Shown: positions 34,690 to 43,849, counted from the first letter of the stretch. The stretch is DNA of 64,000 nt from Candidatus Methylomirabilota bacterium (GCA_035315345.1 DATFYA010000010.1:1-64000), one strand, 5' to 3'. Translations and numbers: made by a program. The notes: a model not told the origin generated them from the sequence alone.

Positions 34690-34928
34690 TGTTGAATGAT
34701 ACGCCCCGGCCCCCGACGAAGCGAAGAAATCCAGCACGTACCGTCGGGGCGCACCTTCCTCGAACAGCCCGTGCAGGTCGGTGCCCCACGCGCGGCCGTC
34801 GGCGGAGACGCATCCTTCCGCGCGGCCCTCGATCTGGAGCAGCGGGTGCGCGCCCTCGCGCGTCGTGTGCCCATGTGGATCTCGTAGCCGTCGAAGGCGC
34901 GGCCGTCGGCGCGGCGACGAGCGATCAC
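34690..34928 (-). pseudogene. cobQ: Cobyric acid synthase (cobQ) C-terminal remnant with frameshift
   Basis: After the cbiB stop, a GTG (34928, overlapping TGA) opens a frame reading ADGRAFDGYEIHMG, the conserved end region of CobQ with its glutaminase histidine. After HMG the match moves to another frame: HTTREGAHPLL, then GRAWGTDLHGLFE and RRYVLDFF, which is the CobQ C-terminus. One base appears missing around 34869. Only about 75 of about 490 codons remain; the synthetase domain and the catalytic cysteine are gone. The second frame runs without a stop into argS. Confidence 0.72.
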
Positions 34929-35860
34929 GGACGTACCACCAGGATGAGCGCCGCGCCGACGAGCGAAAGAGTGGCCGCCCAGGCCTCGACCCGGAGGGCG
35001 CGATCGATGGCCTCCACATCCGGCGGCGGACCGTCGCCCAGGCGATAGTGCCCGGCTTTCGCGAGGGTGACGCCGAGCGCGCCGGCCATCGCGGCCATGG
35101 TCTGGCCCGCATTGGGGCTCGCGGTGCGCGTGGCGTCGCGCCGCCTCATCGCCGCCGCGCCCGCCCAGGACTCGCGCGCCAGCCATGCGCCGGCCACGAG
35201 GGCCCCCGCGGCCAGGCGCGCCGGCACGTAGTTGAGCGCGTCGTCGATCCGGGCGGTCGCGCGGCCCAGGTAGTCGAGCTCGGCGTCGCGGTAGCCGATC
35301 ATCGCGTCGGCGGTGTTGACGGCGCGGTAGGCCCACGCCGAAGCCAGGCCGGCCGCGGATCCACCGAGGAGCGTCCCGGCGACGAAGAACGCCACGGGCG
35401 CGACGAAGCCGTCCGTGAGGTTCTCCGCGAGCGACTCCACCGCGGCGGAGCCCACCGCCCCGCGATCGAGATCGGCGGTGGGACGGCTCACCAGATGCCA
35501 GGCGACCTGCCGGCGCGCGCCGTCGAGATCGTCCACGACCAGGTGCCCACGGACCACCTCGACGGCGTCGGTGAGGCCGCGGAGCGAGAAGCTGCACTTC
35601 AGCAGCCACGCCTGCGCGAGCGGCGCAGCCGCGCCCGGCAGCTCTCCGAGCACGGCGTGCGCGATCAGGGCCAGGCCCGCGGCGACGCCGGCCACGATCA
35701 GGATCAGGAGCGTCCCGTAGAGCATGAGATCTGCCGGCGCGGCTGGCGCGCGAGCGCGACCGAGCCCGATGAGCCGGCCGATCCCCGCCACCGGGTGCCA
35801 ACGGTTCGGTGGATCTCCCAGGAGGAGATCCAGCGCCACCGCGAGCACCAGCAGCGTCAC
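34925..35860 (-). CDS. cbiB: Adenosylcobinamide-phosphate synthase CbiB
   Basis: A 311-residue membrane protein starting at GTG. The conserved N-terminus LALDLLLGDPPNRWHPVAGIGRLI-type segment is present, as are RPTADLDRGAVGSAAVESLAENLTDG, WAYRAVNTADAMIGYRD and SPNAGQTMAAMAGALGV. CbiB joins adenosylcobyric acid with aminopropanol (phosphate). It is coupled to tonB upstream (GTGA). Together with CbiZ it allows remodelling of imported cobamides. Confidence 0.94.
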   Translation of the reverse strand: MTLLVLAVALDLLLGDPPNRWHPVAGIGRLIGLGRARAPAAPADLMLYGTLLILIVAGVAAGLALIAHAVLGELPGAAAPLAQAWLLKCSFSLRGLTDAVEVVRGHLVVDDLDGARRQVAWHLVSRPTADLDRGAVGSAAVESLAENLTDGFVAPVAFFVAGTLLGGSAAGLASAWAYRAVNTADAMIGYRDAELDYLGRATARIDDALNYVPARLAAGALVAGAWLARESWAGAAAMRRRDATRTASPNAGQTMAAMAGALGVTLAKAGHYRLGDGPPPDVEAIDRALRVEAWAATLSLVGAALILVVRP

Positions 35861-36717
35861 CGGAGCTCGAACACGAGCGGGAGGCGGATCAGCAGCGGCC
35901 GTCGGGGCAACGACTCCGGGAACGGCACGAGCCCGAGGCGATGGATCGTCTCCAGCGCGGCCTCGTCGAGCAGCGGGTTCGTCGACGAGCGCACCACCCG
36001 CACGTCCCGGATCCGGCCACTGGCCTCGATCCACACGTCGAGCTCGACGGTTCCCTGCGCCCCCTGCCGGCGCGCGGCGAGCGGATAGACGAGCGCCTCC
36101 TGCACGCGCTGCCGGAACCGGGCGAGGTACGGACCGTACTCACCGGGCACCGCGCCTCCGCCGCCGCCCGGCGCGGTCCTGGCCAGCGGTGACCCGCCCG
36201 AGACGGCGGCGTCCGGCGCGGCTTCACCTCCCGCTGCGTCTGTCTGCCGCGCGCCGCCCGACGAGCCGGCCGACTCCGATCCGGCGATCAGCGCGGACGG
36301 CGCCCGCGATGCTGCTGGCACCGGCGCGGACTCGCCGGACGCCGCCGCGGGGCGCGGAGGATCGGGGGCCAGCACCGGCGCCGGTGGCGGCGGGGCCGCG
36401 GCGGCCACGGGCGGCGGCGGAGCGGGTGCGACCGCTTCCGGTGGAGGCGTGGCTGGCCGGAACGGCGCGGGAGGACGACGGCGCGCGCCCCCGTCGTCGC
36501 GGGCCGCGCGGCCCGACGGCGGCGCGGCGACGCGGCGTGCTGGCTCGGCCGGCTCGCCGGCGCCGGCCGGTCCCGACGCCGACTCGCTCCGCTCCAGCAG
36601 GTCCACGAACAGGGGATGCGCCCATTCCGATCCCGACCACGACAGGAGCGCGAGGATCCCCCCCGCGTGCAGGAGCACCGAGAGGGTCAGACCGCCGAGC
36701 CGCGCCGCCGGGGTCAT
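35857..36717 (-). CDS. tonB: TonB-type energy transducer
   Basis: A 286-residue protein. One N-terminal membrane helix (LTLSVLLHAGGILALLSW, about 9-26) is followed by a long Pro/Ala linker to about 185. The C-terminal TonB domain reads YPLAARRQGAQGTVELDVWI, VRVVRSSTNPLLDEAAL and VPFPESLPRRP. ATG 36717 overlaps the cbiZ stop (ATGA); an ATG at 36735 inside cbiZ is less likely. Its place in the btuB operon suggests a TonB devoted to cobamide uptake; no exbB or exbD is visible here. Confidence 0.87.
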   Translation of the reverse strand: MTPAARLGGLTLSVLLHAGGILALLSWSGSEWAHPLFVDLLERSESASGPAGAGEPAEPARRVAAPPSGRAARDDGGARRRPPAPFRPATPPPEAVAPAPPPPVAAAAPPPPAPVLAPDPPRPAAASGESAPVPAASRAPSALIAGSESAGSSGGARQTDAAGGEAAPDAAVSGGSPLARTAPGGGGGAVPGEYGPYLARFRQRVQEALVYPLAARRQGAQGTVELDVWIEASGRIRDVRVVRSSTNPLLDEAALETIHRLGLVPFPESLPRRPLLIRLPLVFELR

Positions 36718-37367
36718 GGATGTCGTTCCTGCCACTCGCGGATGCCACGGTCAAGGGCCCCGCGCACCGCGCGTGCCACCGCCCAGCCCAGCGGACTCGC
36801 CGGCCCGCCGTACCGGGCGCGCCCCCCGCGGCCGGTGGCCGCGATCGCCACCGCGTCGGTGGACGTGCCGCTGGCGGGCAGGCCATCAGCGGTGCGGATT
36901 CCCGCGTCCCGGAGCGCCAGCCCCTTCACCTCCGTGGCGGTCGTCGCGGCGTTGACCAGAGCGGCCGGCTCCGGATCGGCGTCCACCACCACGATCATGT
37001 TGATCGTCGAGGCCTCGCCCCGGGCGATGGGCGAAAGGCCGGCCGCCACCGGATTGCCGAGGCCGACCGTCGCCACCGCCATCGCGGCGCACCCTTCGGT
37101 GGCCTCGGTGACGATGACCGCGCGCTCGGTCGCCGCGCCGGTGAGCAGCCCGACCCACGGGCCGGGCACCGCCGCGCGCCGCGCGAACGCGTCGATCGTG
37201 CGCGAGGGATCCTCGCACGAGTCGTCCTGGCCCACGTGCACGTTGAGGATGGCGCGCGCTTCGGCGAAGCCGCCGAGGTGCACCGCCGAGGACAGCACGC
37301 GGAGCCGCCGCGCGGCGACCACCACCACGGCTTCGGCTCCGACCTCGACGGTCACCCCGGCGATCAT
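36714..37367 (-). CDS. cbiZ: Adenosylcobinamide amidohydrolase CbiZ
   Basis: A 217-residue protein with the CbiZ pattern: VGLLTGAATERAVIVTE, TVGLGNPVAAG, ASTINMIVVVDADPEPAAL, ATTATEVKGLALRDAGI and ASGTSTDAVAIAATG. CbiZ hydrolyses the amide between adenosylcobyric acid and aminopropanol in cobinamide and some cobamides, the first step in cobamide remodelling. It lies between btuB and tonB and starts five bases after btuB ends. Known CbiZ enzymes act on incomplete or unsuitable cobamides such as pseudocobalamin. Confidence 0.88.
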   Translation of the reverse strand: MIAGVTVEVGAEAVVVVAARRLRVLSSAVHLGGFAEARAILNVHVGQDDSCEDPSRTIDAFARRAAVPGPWVGLLTGAATERAVIVTEATEGCAAMAVATVGLGNPVAAGLSPIARGEASTINMIVVVDADPEPAALVNAATTATEVKGLALRDAGIRTADGLPASGTSTDAVAIAATGRGGRARYGGPASPLGWAVARAVRGALDRGIREWQERHP

Positions 37368-37371
37368 CGTC

Positions 37372-39255
37372 CTAGAACGACGCCCGCAGGCCCACGAGGG
37401 CGTTGATGCCGAGCGCAGGGAAGCCGCGCACCTCCGCGTACTTCTCGTTGAGCGCGTTCTGCACTCGCGCGGTCAGCTCGAGCTTCTGCAGCACCCCCGT
37501 CTGACTCAGGATGCGCCAGGTGCCACCGAGGTCGACGCGGGTGTAACCGCTGTTGTAGACGTCGCCGACCGGATCGAACTGCCGCTCGACCACGTACACC
37601 TGCACGAAGGTGGACAAGCTCGGGAGCGGCTGCCAGGTGAGCCCGACGCTGCCCGCGTTCCGCGGGATGCGCGGCAGGGGCCGGCCGGTGGTGAAGTTGT
37701 CGGTGTCGGTGTAGGTGTAGGTGACCGAGGCGATCAGGTTCGGCAGGATGTCCACGTCGCCACCGACCTCGACGCCCTGGGAGCGGGCGCGGCCCGCGTT
37801 GAACGGTCCCCCGAAGGTCGCGGTCGGCAGGGGCGTGCAGCACACGATGGCGTCGGTGAAGTTGGTGTGGAAGTACGTCGCCCGGAGCCGGATCCGGTTG
37901 TTCCACAGGTCCTGGTCCACGCCCACGTCCCAGGAGATGCTGCGCTCCGGCTCGAGGTCGGGGTTGCCGAAATCCGGGAAGAAGAGGTCGTTGAAGGTCG
38001 GGGCGCGGAAGCCGGAGCCGCCGCCGCCGCGCAGCCGGGTGCCGCTCTCCTTGATCACGAACAGCACCGAGCCCTGAGCGGTCGTGGCCTGCCCGAACTG
38101 GCTGTCGTGCTCGATCCGGAACCCCCCGGTGATGAACAACCGCTCGAGGAATCGCAGCTGCTGCTCGAGCAGGCCCCACGGCACCTGTCGGTCGGCCCGG
38201 AACACGCCCTTGCTATCGCCTTCCTCGTTGCGGAACCCGCCGCCCAGCGTGGTCGTGCTCCACTTGCCGATGAAGAACGAGTTGAGCCACTGGCTCTCCA
38301 GCCGCTCGACGTCCACCTGCGAGCGGATGGGCACGTCGAAATCGAAGCCGGGATCGGGCGGGTCCTGGAATCCCTGGTTGCTGGTGTAGCGGCCGAAGGT
38401 GGCGCGGCTCTCCCACCACTCGACCGGCCGCGTCTTGGCCTCCACGCTGAGCACGGTGGTCTCGGTCTGCTGCTTGGCGTTCGGGTTGATGATCGGGTCG
38501 ATGGGCTGGGGCGGCGGGAAGACCGGCTTGATCGGCACGCCGGTGTCGTTCTTGTTGTAGCGATAGACCACCGAGATCGCGCTGTCCAGCGGCAGGGTGA
38601 GCCCGAGCCGGACGTTGCCCGCCCACATGTCACTGTTGTCGTTCTTGAACTGCCCATTGCTCTCGAAGTGCACGCCGGACAGCGCGTAGTCGAAGATCTT
38701 GTACACCCCGCTCGCCGACAGCCGGTTCTGCATTGTGTCGTAGTTGCCGAAGGCGTTGTCGACGACGGCGCTGAAGAGACGGCCGTTGCCCTTGCGGGTG
38801 ATGATGTTCACCACGCCGCCGATGGCGTCGGCTCCGTACAGCGTGGACTGCGGTCCGCGGATGACCTCGATGCGGTCGATCTGCTCCGGCGAGATGTCGG
38901 ACAGATCGGTCTGCCCGAGGGTGGGGCTCGAGACCCGGACGCCGTCGACGAGGATCAGCACTTGATTGGCGTTGGCACCCCGGATGCTCAGGTTGGACAG
39001 CTTGCCGTAGCTGCCCTGCTGGGTGACGTTGACGCCCGGAATGTTGCGGAACGCATCGTCCACCGTCGAGTAGTGATAGGTCTTGAAGTCCTCGCCGGGG
39101 ATCACGTTCAGGGCCACGCCCAGCTGACGCGAGGGCGTCGCCACGGTGGTGGCGGTCACCACGACCGGGTCCACCCCCTTCTTCTCCTCCTGCGCCTCGG
39201 CCGCGGCAGCGGCCATCAGCATCACCATGACAAGCATTCCCAGTGTCCTTCGCAT
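37372..39255 (-). CDS. btuB: TonB-dependent cobamide receptor BtuB
   Basis: A 627-residue outer-membrane receptor. Signal peptide 1-22 (MLVMVMLMAAAAAEAQ). A TonB box-like DPVVVTATT follows, then the plug domain (VDDAFRNIPGVNVTQQG; NLSIRGANANQVLILVDG; IDRIEVIRGPQSTLYGADAI). Beta-barrel strands continue to the final aromatic residue (ALVGLRASF). The length is near E. coli BtuB (about 614). ATG 39255 is preferred over an upstream codon inside the riboswitch. The cobalamin riboswitch directly upstream and btuCDF nearby identify the cargo as cobamides. Confidence 0.92.
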   Translation of the reverse strand: MRRTLGMLVMVMLMAAAAAEAQEEKKGVDPVVVTATTVATPSRQLGVALNVIPGEDFKTYHYSTVDDAFRNIPGVNVTQQGSYGKLSNLSIRGANANQVLILVDGVRVSSPTLGQTDLSDISPEQIDRIEVIRGPQSTLYGADAIGGVVNIITRKGNGRLFSAVVDNAFGNYDTMQNRLSASGVYKIFDYALSGVHFESNGQFKNDNSDMWAGNVRLGLTLPLDSAISVVYRYNKNDTGVPIKPVFPPPQPIDPIINPNAKQQTETTVLSVEAKTRPVEWWESRATFGRYTSNQGFQDPPDPGFDFDVPIRSQVDVERLESQWLNSFFIGKWSTTTLGGGFRNEEGDSKGVFRADRQVPWGLLEQQLRFLERLFITGGFRIEHDSQFGQATTAQGSVLFVIKESGTRLRGGGGSGFRAPTFNDLFFPDFGNPDLEPERSISWDVGVDQDLWNNRIRLRATYFHTNFTDAIVCCTPLPTATFGGPFNAGRARSQGVEVGGDVDILPNLIASVTYTYTDTDNFTTGRPLPRIPRNAGSVGLTWQPLPSLSTFVQVYVVERQFDPVGDVYNSGYTRVDLGGTWRILSQTGVLQKLELTARVQNALNEKYAEVRGFPALGINALVGLRASF

Positions 39256-39293
39256 GCGCGCTCCTCTTCTCTCGAAAGGATGGCACTCCGGCA

Positions 39294-39470
39294 TCGCGGC
39301 CAGGTCTCCTGACTCGTGGATCGGCGTCGTGGCCCGGCCTTCCCGGGACGTCGTGGCGACGTCCCAGTGGCTCCCGTACGGGATCGGGCGTGACTTCCCA
39401 CTCACAGTGGCGGGACCGTGCCGGCTTCGGCGCGAACATCGGCCGGGACCGGCTTCCCTTGAGCCGCGAT
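39294..39470 (-). promoter_or_regulatory. Cobalamin riboswitch upstream of btuB
   Basis: On the minus strand the conserved cobalamin riboswitch elements occur in order: AAGGGAAGCCGGT, the B12-box-like CCGCCACTGTGAGTGGGAAG, GCCACTGGG, CGGGAAGGC, and the 3' end GAGTCAGGAGACCTGGCC. The aptamer ends about 40 bases before btuB. Binding of adenosylcobalamin should repress btuB-cbiZ-tonB-cbiB. Boundaries are approximate. Confidence 0.93.
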
Positions 39471-39516
39471 GGTGTCCGTGCTGGGCGTCTAGCGGCGATC
39501 ACCTCCCATCTCGCTC

Positions 39517-40323
39517 TCAGACCCTCGGATAGATCAGGTGCACGGCGGGTCGGCGGCTGACCGGGTGCTTGTCGACGATGACCCGGCAGCCGTAGGCGGC
39601 CTCGAGCACCGCCTCGTCGATCACGGCCTCGGGGGGTCCGACGCGCACCGCCGCGCCGTCCGCCATGAGGAGCAGGCGGTCGGACAGCTCGGCGGCGAAC
39701 CCCAGATCGTGCGACACGAGCACGATGGTGAGGCCCGTCTCGCGCCCCAGCCGGCGCAGGAGACCGGCGCACTCGGCCTGGTAGCGCAGATCCAGGTAGG
39801 CCGTCGGCTCGTCCAGCACGAGCAGGCGCGGCTCCTGGGCCAGCGCTCGGGCCAGCATGACCCGCTGCCGCTCGCCCCCGCTCAGCCGGTCGATCAGGGC
39901 GCCACGCAGGTCCAGGACGCCCACCGTCTCCATCGCCCGGCGTGCCGCGGCACGATCCTCGGCGCTCTCGAAGAACCGCCGCGGGGCGCGGGGGAAGCGG
40001 CCCATCAGCACGAGCTCCTCGACGATGTGAGGGAAGCCGCGCGGCACGTCCTGCGGGACGACCGCGACGTGCCGGGCTACCGCCGCCCTGGTCAGCCCGG
40101 CAAGGTCCTCGCCGGCCAGGAGCACACGACCGGCCGACGGTTCGAGGACTTTCGACAGCAGTCGCACCAAAGTGGTCTTGCCGGAAGCGTTCGGCCCGAT
40201 CACGCCGAACGTTTCCCCGGCCTGGACTTCGAACGACAGATCGCGGATGGCGAAGTCGCGGCGGGCGGCCCCCTGAGACGCATAGGTGAAGCCGAGCTGC
40301 CGGCACGCCAGGAGCGCGGTCAC
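39517..40323 (-). CDS. btuD: Cobamide ABC transporter ATP-binding protein BtuD
   Basis: A 268-residue ATPase of the FecE/BtuD type, starting at GTG overlapping the btuC stop. Walker A GPNASGKTT is near residue 43, the Q-loop VVPQDVPRGFPH, signature LSGGERQRVMLARALA and Walker B LLVLDEPTAYLDL follow, then the H-loop VLVSHD. It powers import of cobamide from the periplasm through BtuC. Last gene of the cobU-cobT-btuFCD unit; the btuB riboswitch starts just after it. Confidence 0.92.
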   Translation of the reverse strand: MTALLACRQLGFTYASQGAARRDFAIRDLSFEVQAGETFGVIGPNASGKTTLVRLLSKVLEPSAGRVLLAGEDLAGLTRAAVARHVAVVPQDVPRGFPHIVEELVLMGRFPRAPRRFFESAEDRAAARRAMETVGVLDLRGALIDRLSGGERQRVMLARALAQEPRLLVLDEPTAYLDLRYQAECAGLLRRLGRETGLTIVLVSHDLGFAAELSDRLLLMADGAAVRVGPPEAVIDEAVLEAAYGCRVIVDKHPVSRRPAVHLIYPRV

Positions 40324-41342
40324 AGGCGCGGCTGCCCGGTGCGCGCCCGCAGCAGGTAGATGAAGAACGGCGTCCCGCAGAAGGCCGTGATGACGCCGAC
40401 CGAAAGCTCGGCCGGGGCGATGACGTTGCGCGCGACGGTGTCGGCCAGGAGCAGGAACGCCCCGCCGCCCAGCATGGCCGCGGGAATCACCACGCGGTTG
40501 TCCGATCCCAGGAGCATGCGGATGGTCTGGGGTACGATCAGCCCCACGAATCCGATCGGCCCCACGAAGGCCACGGTGGCCGAGGTCAGCAGGGCCGCGC
40601 CCGCGAAGATCCGGCGCTTGAGCGCCTCGGCATCCACCCCGAGCTGCTGCGCGCTCTCCTCGCCGAGCGCCAGAAGATTGAGCTGCCGAGCCGCTCCGAC
40701 GACCAGCCAGAACCCGATCGCGACCGCGGCCGCGAACACGGCGAGGCTGCGCGGCGCGATCGGACCCAGGTTTCCGAGAAGCCAATGCACGACGCCGCCC
40801 AGCCGGTCGAAATCGATGATCGAGATCAGCACCGTGATCGCCGAGGAGAAGAACAGGCTGATGATCACCCCGGCCAGGAGGAGCGTGTGCACCGGCAGAC
40901 CGCCAGCGCTTGCCGCGATGAGGTAGACCGCCATGCCGGCCGCCAGCGCCCCCGCGAACGCGCAGGCCGCGAGGCCCAGCACCTCCACGAGGCCGCCGCC
41001 GAGGCCAAACACCTGCGCGACGATCACGCCGAACGCCGCCCCGCTCGAGACGCCGAGCACGGAGGGCTCGGCCAGCGGGTTGCGCGACAGCGCCTGGAAG
41101 CCCGCGCCCGCCACCGCGAGCGCGCCGCCGGCCAGCAGCGCGGCGAGGATCCGCGGCAACCGCAGGCTGAGCACCACGACCTGGTCGACGCCCCTCACAC
41201 GACCGGCCAGCACCGCCAGCACGTCGCCCGGAGGGACGCGCGCGCTGCCCAGGAACAAGGCCCCGAGCGACGCCAGGGCGACCACGAGTGCCAGGCCGAG
41301 CAAGATCGCGGCGAGGCGCGCGCCGGACACGGGCCCGGTCAT
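40320..41342 (-). CDS. btuC: Cobamide ABC transporter permease BtuC
   Basis: A 340-residue FecCD-family permease with about ten hydrophobic helices. Typical segments are LRLPRILAALLAGGALAVAG, GFQALSRNPLAEPSVLGVSSGA, and IGFVGLIVPQTIRMLLGSDNR (the coupling region to the ATPase). ATG 41342 overlaps the btuF stop (ATGA). The substrate is inferred from the operon (cobT, cobU, btuF) and the riboswitch. Confidence 0.92.
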   Translation of the reverse strand: MTGPVSGARLAAILLGLALVVALASLGALFLGSARVPPGDVLAVLAGRVRGVDQVVVLSLRLPRILAALLAGGALAVAGAGFQALSRNPLAEPSVLGVSSGAAFGVIVAQVFGLGGGLVEVLGLAACAFAGALAAGMAVYLIAASAGGLPVHTLLLAGVIISLFFSSAITVLISIIDFDRLGGVVHWLLGNLGPIAPRSLAVFAAAVAIGFWLVVGAARQLNLLALGEESAQQLGVDAEALKRRIFAGAALLTSATVAFVGPIGFVGLIVPQTIRMLLGSDNRVVIPAAMLGGGAFLLLADTVARNVIAPAELSVGVITAFCGTPFFIYLLRARTGQPRL

Positions 41343-42229
41343 CGGGCCGCCGCCTTGTCGAATGCCTCGGGATGGATCAGGCGGGCGAGCCGTTCCAGGC
41401 CGTCGACCATGCGCGGGCCGTACCGGTGCATGAGGTTGCCGTCCATGGTGTAAAGACGGCCCGCCGCGATGGCGGGGACCTGGCCGAGACGCTCCCATTT
41501 GGCCCGGACCAGCGGGCTGCGCTCGGAGCCGTGGCTCGCCAGGACGATGACCTCGGGATGCCGCGCCAGGGCCGCCTCCATGCTGTAACGCGGATAGCCC
41601 GGGCCGCCGTCGGCCGTCACCGAGTCGCCCCCGGCGAGGGCGATGAGCTCGGAGACGAGCGCGCCGGGCCCCGGCACGATCAGCGGGTCGGGCCAGAGCA
41701 CGTAGAGCACCCGCGGACGTGGCCGGCCGCTCACGCGGGTCGTCACGGCCTCGATCCGGGCCCGCATCGTCGCCACCGCGCGATCGGCCGCCTCGGGCCG
41801 CTCGGTCAGGCGTCCGAGCCGACCCATGACGTCCATCACGTCGGAGACCGTGATTGGATTGACGAGGAAAACCGGAATGTTGAGCCGTCCCAGCTGATCG
41901 AACGTCTCATGGCGATTGCCCGCCGGTGTCGCGACGACCAGGTCGGGCTTGAGCGACACGATCCCCTCGAGGCTGGGAGCCAGCATGCCGCCCACGCTCG
42001 GCTTGCGGCGAGCCTCGGCGGGGTAGTCGCAGAAATCGGTTCTGCCGACGAGCCGGCCCTGCGCGCCGATCGTGAATAGGATCTCGGTCACGCTCGGCAC
42101 CAGCGAGATGATGCGCGTCGGCGGCGCCGGAAGGTCCACCCACCGTCCGGTCTGATCGGCGACGGTGAGCGCGGCTGTCGGCTGAGGCAGCAGCAGGGCC
42201 ATGGCCAGCGTCGCGAGCAGGCGGCTCAT
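41339..42229 (-). CDS. btuF: Cobamide-binding protein BtuF
   Basis: A 296-residue periplasmic receptor. Signal peptide at about 1-20 (LLATLAMALLLPQPTAA). The helical-backbone metal receptor fold shows as TRIISLVPSVTEILFTIGAQ, CDYPAEARRKPSVGGML, LKPDLVVATPAGN and RYGPRMVDGLERLA. It delivers the ligand to BtuCD. ATG 42229 overlaps the cobT stop (ATGA). A second, signal-less relative is encoded at 19096-19863. Confidence 0.9.
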   Translation of the reverse strand: MSRLLATLAMALLLPQPTAALTVADQTGRWVDLPAPPTRIISLVPSVTEILFTIGAQGRLVGRTDFCDYPAEARRKPSVGGMLAPSLEGIVSLKPDLVVATPAGNRHETFDQLGRLNIPVFLVNPITVSDVMDVMGRLGRLTERPEAADRAVATMRARIEAVTTRVSGRPRPRVLYVLWPDPLIVPGPGALVSELIALAGGDSVTADGGPGYPRYSMEAALARHPEVIVLASHGSERSPLVRAKWERLGQVPAIAAGRLYTMDGNLMHRYGPRMVDGLERLARLIHPEAFDKAAAR

Positions 42230-43302
42230 GCCGACGCGCCGGGCGGGTCGGCGCGATCGCTCACGCCGGCGGACTTGAACGTGGCCATCTCGGTGAAGAC
42301 GGCACAGGCGGCCCGAGCCAGGCCGATGCAGAGGGCGGCGCCGGTCCCCTCCCCCAGCCGCATCTCGAGGTCGAGATACGGCTCGAGCCCGAGATCGTCG
42401 AGCACGCGCGCGTGCCCAGGCTCGCTCGACCGATGGGCCGCGATCAACGCCCCGCGGATGTCCGGCTTGAGCCGGGCGGCCACGAGGGCGGCGGCGCCGG
42501 CGATGAAGCCGTCCAGCACCACCGGCAGCCGGTGGACCGCGCCGGCGAGGATCACGCCCACCAGCCCCGCGATCTCGAAGCCACCGAGCTTCGCCAGCGT
42601 GTCGAGCGGGTCGGCGGGGTCCGGGCCGTTCACCTCGAGCGCGCGGCGCACCGCTTCGACCTTCCGGCGCCGGCCGTCTTCGTCCACCCCGGTCCCGAGT
42701 CCGGTGACGCTCTCGGCCGATGCGCCGGTGAGGGCGGCAACCAGGGCGCTCGCCGCCGTGGTGTTGCCGATGCCCATCTCGCCGGTGCCGATCAGGTCTG
42801 CGCCCCGCGCGCGCTCGTCCTCGACGAGCGCGATACCCGCCTCGATCGCGTGGAGCGCTTCGGCCCTCGTCATGGCGGGGCCGCGGGTCATGTCCTGCGT
42901 CCCCGGGCCGACCTTGCACCTTCGTAGCGCGGAATGCTGCGGGAGCGCGGCAGCCACGCCGAGATCTGCGACCACGACGCGGGCGCCCGCGTGGCGTGCC
43001 AGCGCGTTGACCGCGGCGCCCCCATTGAGGAAATTTTCCACCATCTGCGCGGTGACCACCTGCGGGTACGCGCTCACGCCCTGCGCGACCACGCCGTGAT
43101 CGCCGGCCAGCGTGAAGATGACCGGATCGCGCAGCGACGGCGGGCACGTGCCCTGGATCGCGCAGAGTCGCACCAGCAGATCCTCGAGGCGGCCCAGGCT
43201 TCCCGGCGGCTTCGTGAGCTGAGCGAGCCGACGGCGCGCCTCGTGGTGGGCGGCATCATCCGGCCGCACGCCGATATCAAGGAGCTTCGGGAGGGCGGGC
43301 AT
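42226..43302 (-). CDS. cobT: Nicotinate-nucleotide:dimethylbenzimidazole phosphoribosyltransferase
   Basis: A 358-residue enzyme. Motifs: QLTKPPGSLGRLEDLLVRLC, FTLAGDHGVVAQGVSAYPQ, NFLNGGAAVNALARHAGA, GEMGIGNTTAASAL and GLGTGVDEDG. A C-terminal glutamate catalyses formation of alpha-ribazole phosphate from nicotinate mononucleotide and a lower-ligand base. It overlaps cobU by 26 bases. Its presence means the cell attaches its own choice of lower ligand to salvaged corrinoids. Confidence 0.95.
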   Translation of the reverse strand: MPALPKLLDIGVRPDDAAHHEARRRLAQLTKPPGSLGRLEDLLVRLCAIQGTCPPSLRDPVIFTLAGDHGVVAQGVSAYPQVVTAQMVENFLNGGAAVNALARHAGARVVVADLGVAAALPQHSALRRCKVGPGTQDMTRGPAMTRAEALHAIEAGIALVEDERARGADLIGTGEMGIGNTTAASALVAALTGASAESVTGLGTGVDEDGRRRKVEAVRRALEVNGPDPADPLDTLAKLGGFEIAGLVGVILAGAVHRLPVVLDGFIAGAAALVAARLKPDIRGALIAAHRSSEPGHARVLDDLGLEPYLDLEMRLGEGTGAALCIGLARAACAVFTEMATFKSAGVSDRADPPGASA

Positions 43303-43849
43303 CGGGACTCGAGGGCAGCGGAGTGTCTTTGACGGTCACCGGGATGCCGGCGACCATCAAGGTGACCCGGTCGGCGGCGGCAGCCAGGCGTTGATTCACC
43401 GAGCCGAGGAGATCGCGGAAGCGACGGCCGAGCGGGGTCGGTGGATGCACGCCGTTGCCGACCTCGTTGGACACGATCACGAGGGTCGCGAGGCGCTCCC
43501 GCATCAGCTTGACGAGGTCGTCGGCGGCCGCGAGCACCGCGACGTCCTCATCGCCACGGTCCATCAGGTTCGCGACCCAGATCGTGACGCAGTCGATGAC
43601 GATGAGCTCGTGCGAGCGCACGGCGCGGCGGCACTCGGCCCCCACCTCGAGCGGCGCCTCGATCGTGCTCCAGCGAGCGGGCCGCTCGGCCCGGTGACGG
43701 GCGATGCGCGCGGCCATCTCGGCGTCGAGCGCGCGCGCGGTGGCCAGGAAGGCGACGAAGCCGGCCGGCCCAGCCTGGTCGAGCGCGTAGCGGCTCTTGC
43801 CGCTGCGCGCGCCTCCAAGCACGAGGTGCGAGTGATGGACGGCCGTCAC
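43277..43849 (-). CDS. cobU: Adenosylcobinamide kinase/guanylyltransferase
   Basis: A 190-residue bifunctional enzyme starting at GTG. P-loop GGARSGKS is at about 12-19, followed by the ARALDAEMAARIARHRAER segment that carries the guanylylation histidine, ELIVIDCVTIWVANL (Walker B) and IVSNEVGNGVHPPTPLGRRF. It phosphorylates adenosylcobinamide and attaches GMP. First gene of the unit and directly downstream of a cobalamin riboswitch. Confidence 0.95.
   Translation of the reverse strand: MTAVHHSHLVLGGARSGKSRYALDQAGPAGFVAFLATARALDAEMAARIARHRAERPARWSTIEAPLEVGAECRRAVRSHELIVIDCVTIWVANLMDRGDEDVAVLAAADDLVKLMRERLATLVIVSNEVGNGVHPPTPLGRRFRDLLGSVNQRLAAAADRVTLMVAGIPVTVKDTPLPSSPDARPPEAP

Noticed and set aside
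34671-34928. An apparently intact 85-codon gene from GTG 34928 between cbiB and argS.
   Set aside because: Only its first 20 residues match CobQ; the rest of the CobQ match lies in another frame, so the intact frame is a product of a frameshift.
32989-35112. A longer ArgS with about 145 extra N-terminal residues.
   Set aside because: The extra part covers antisense-like sequence and the cobQ remnant; normal ArgS begins at GTG 34674 with the Add1 domain.
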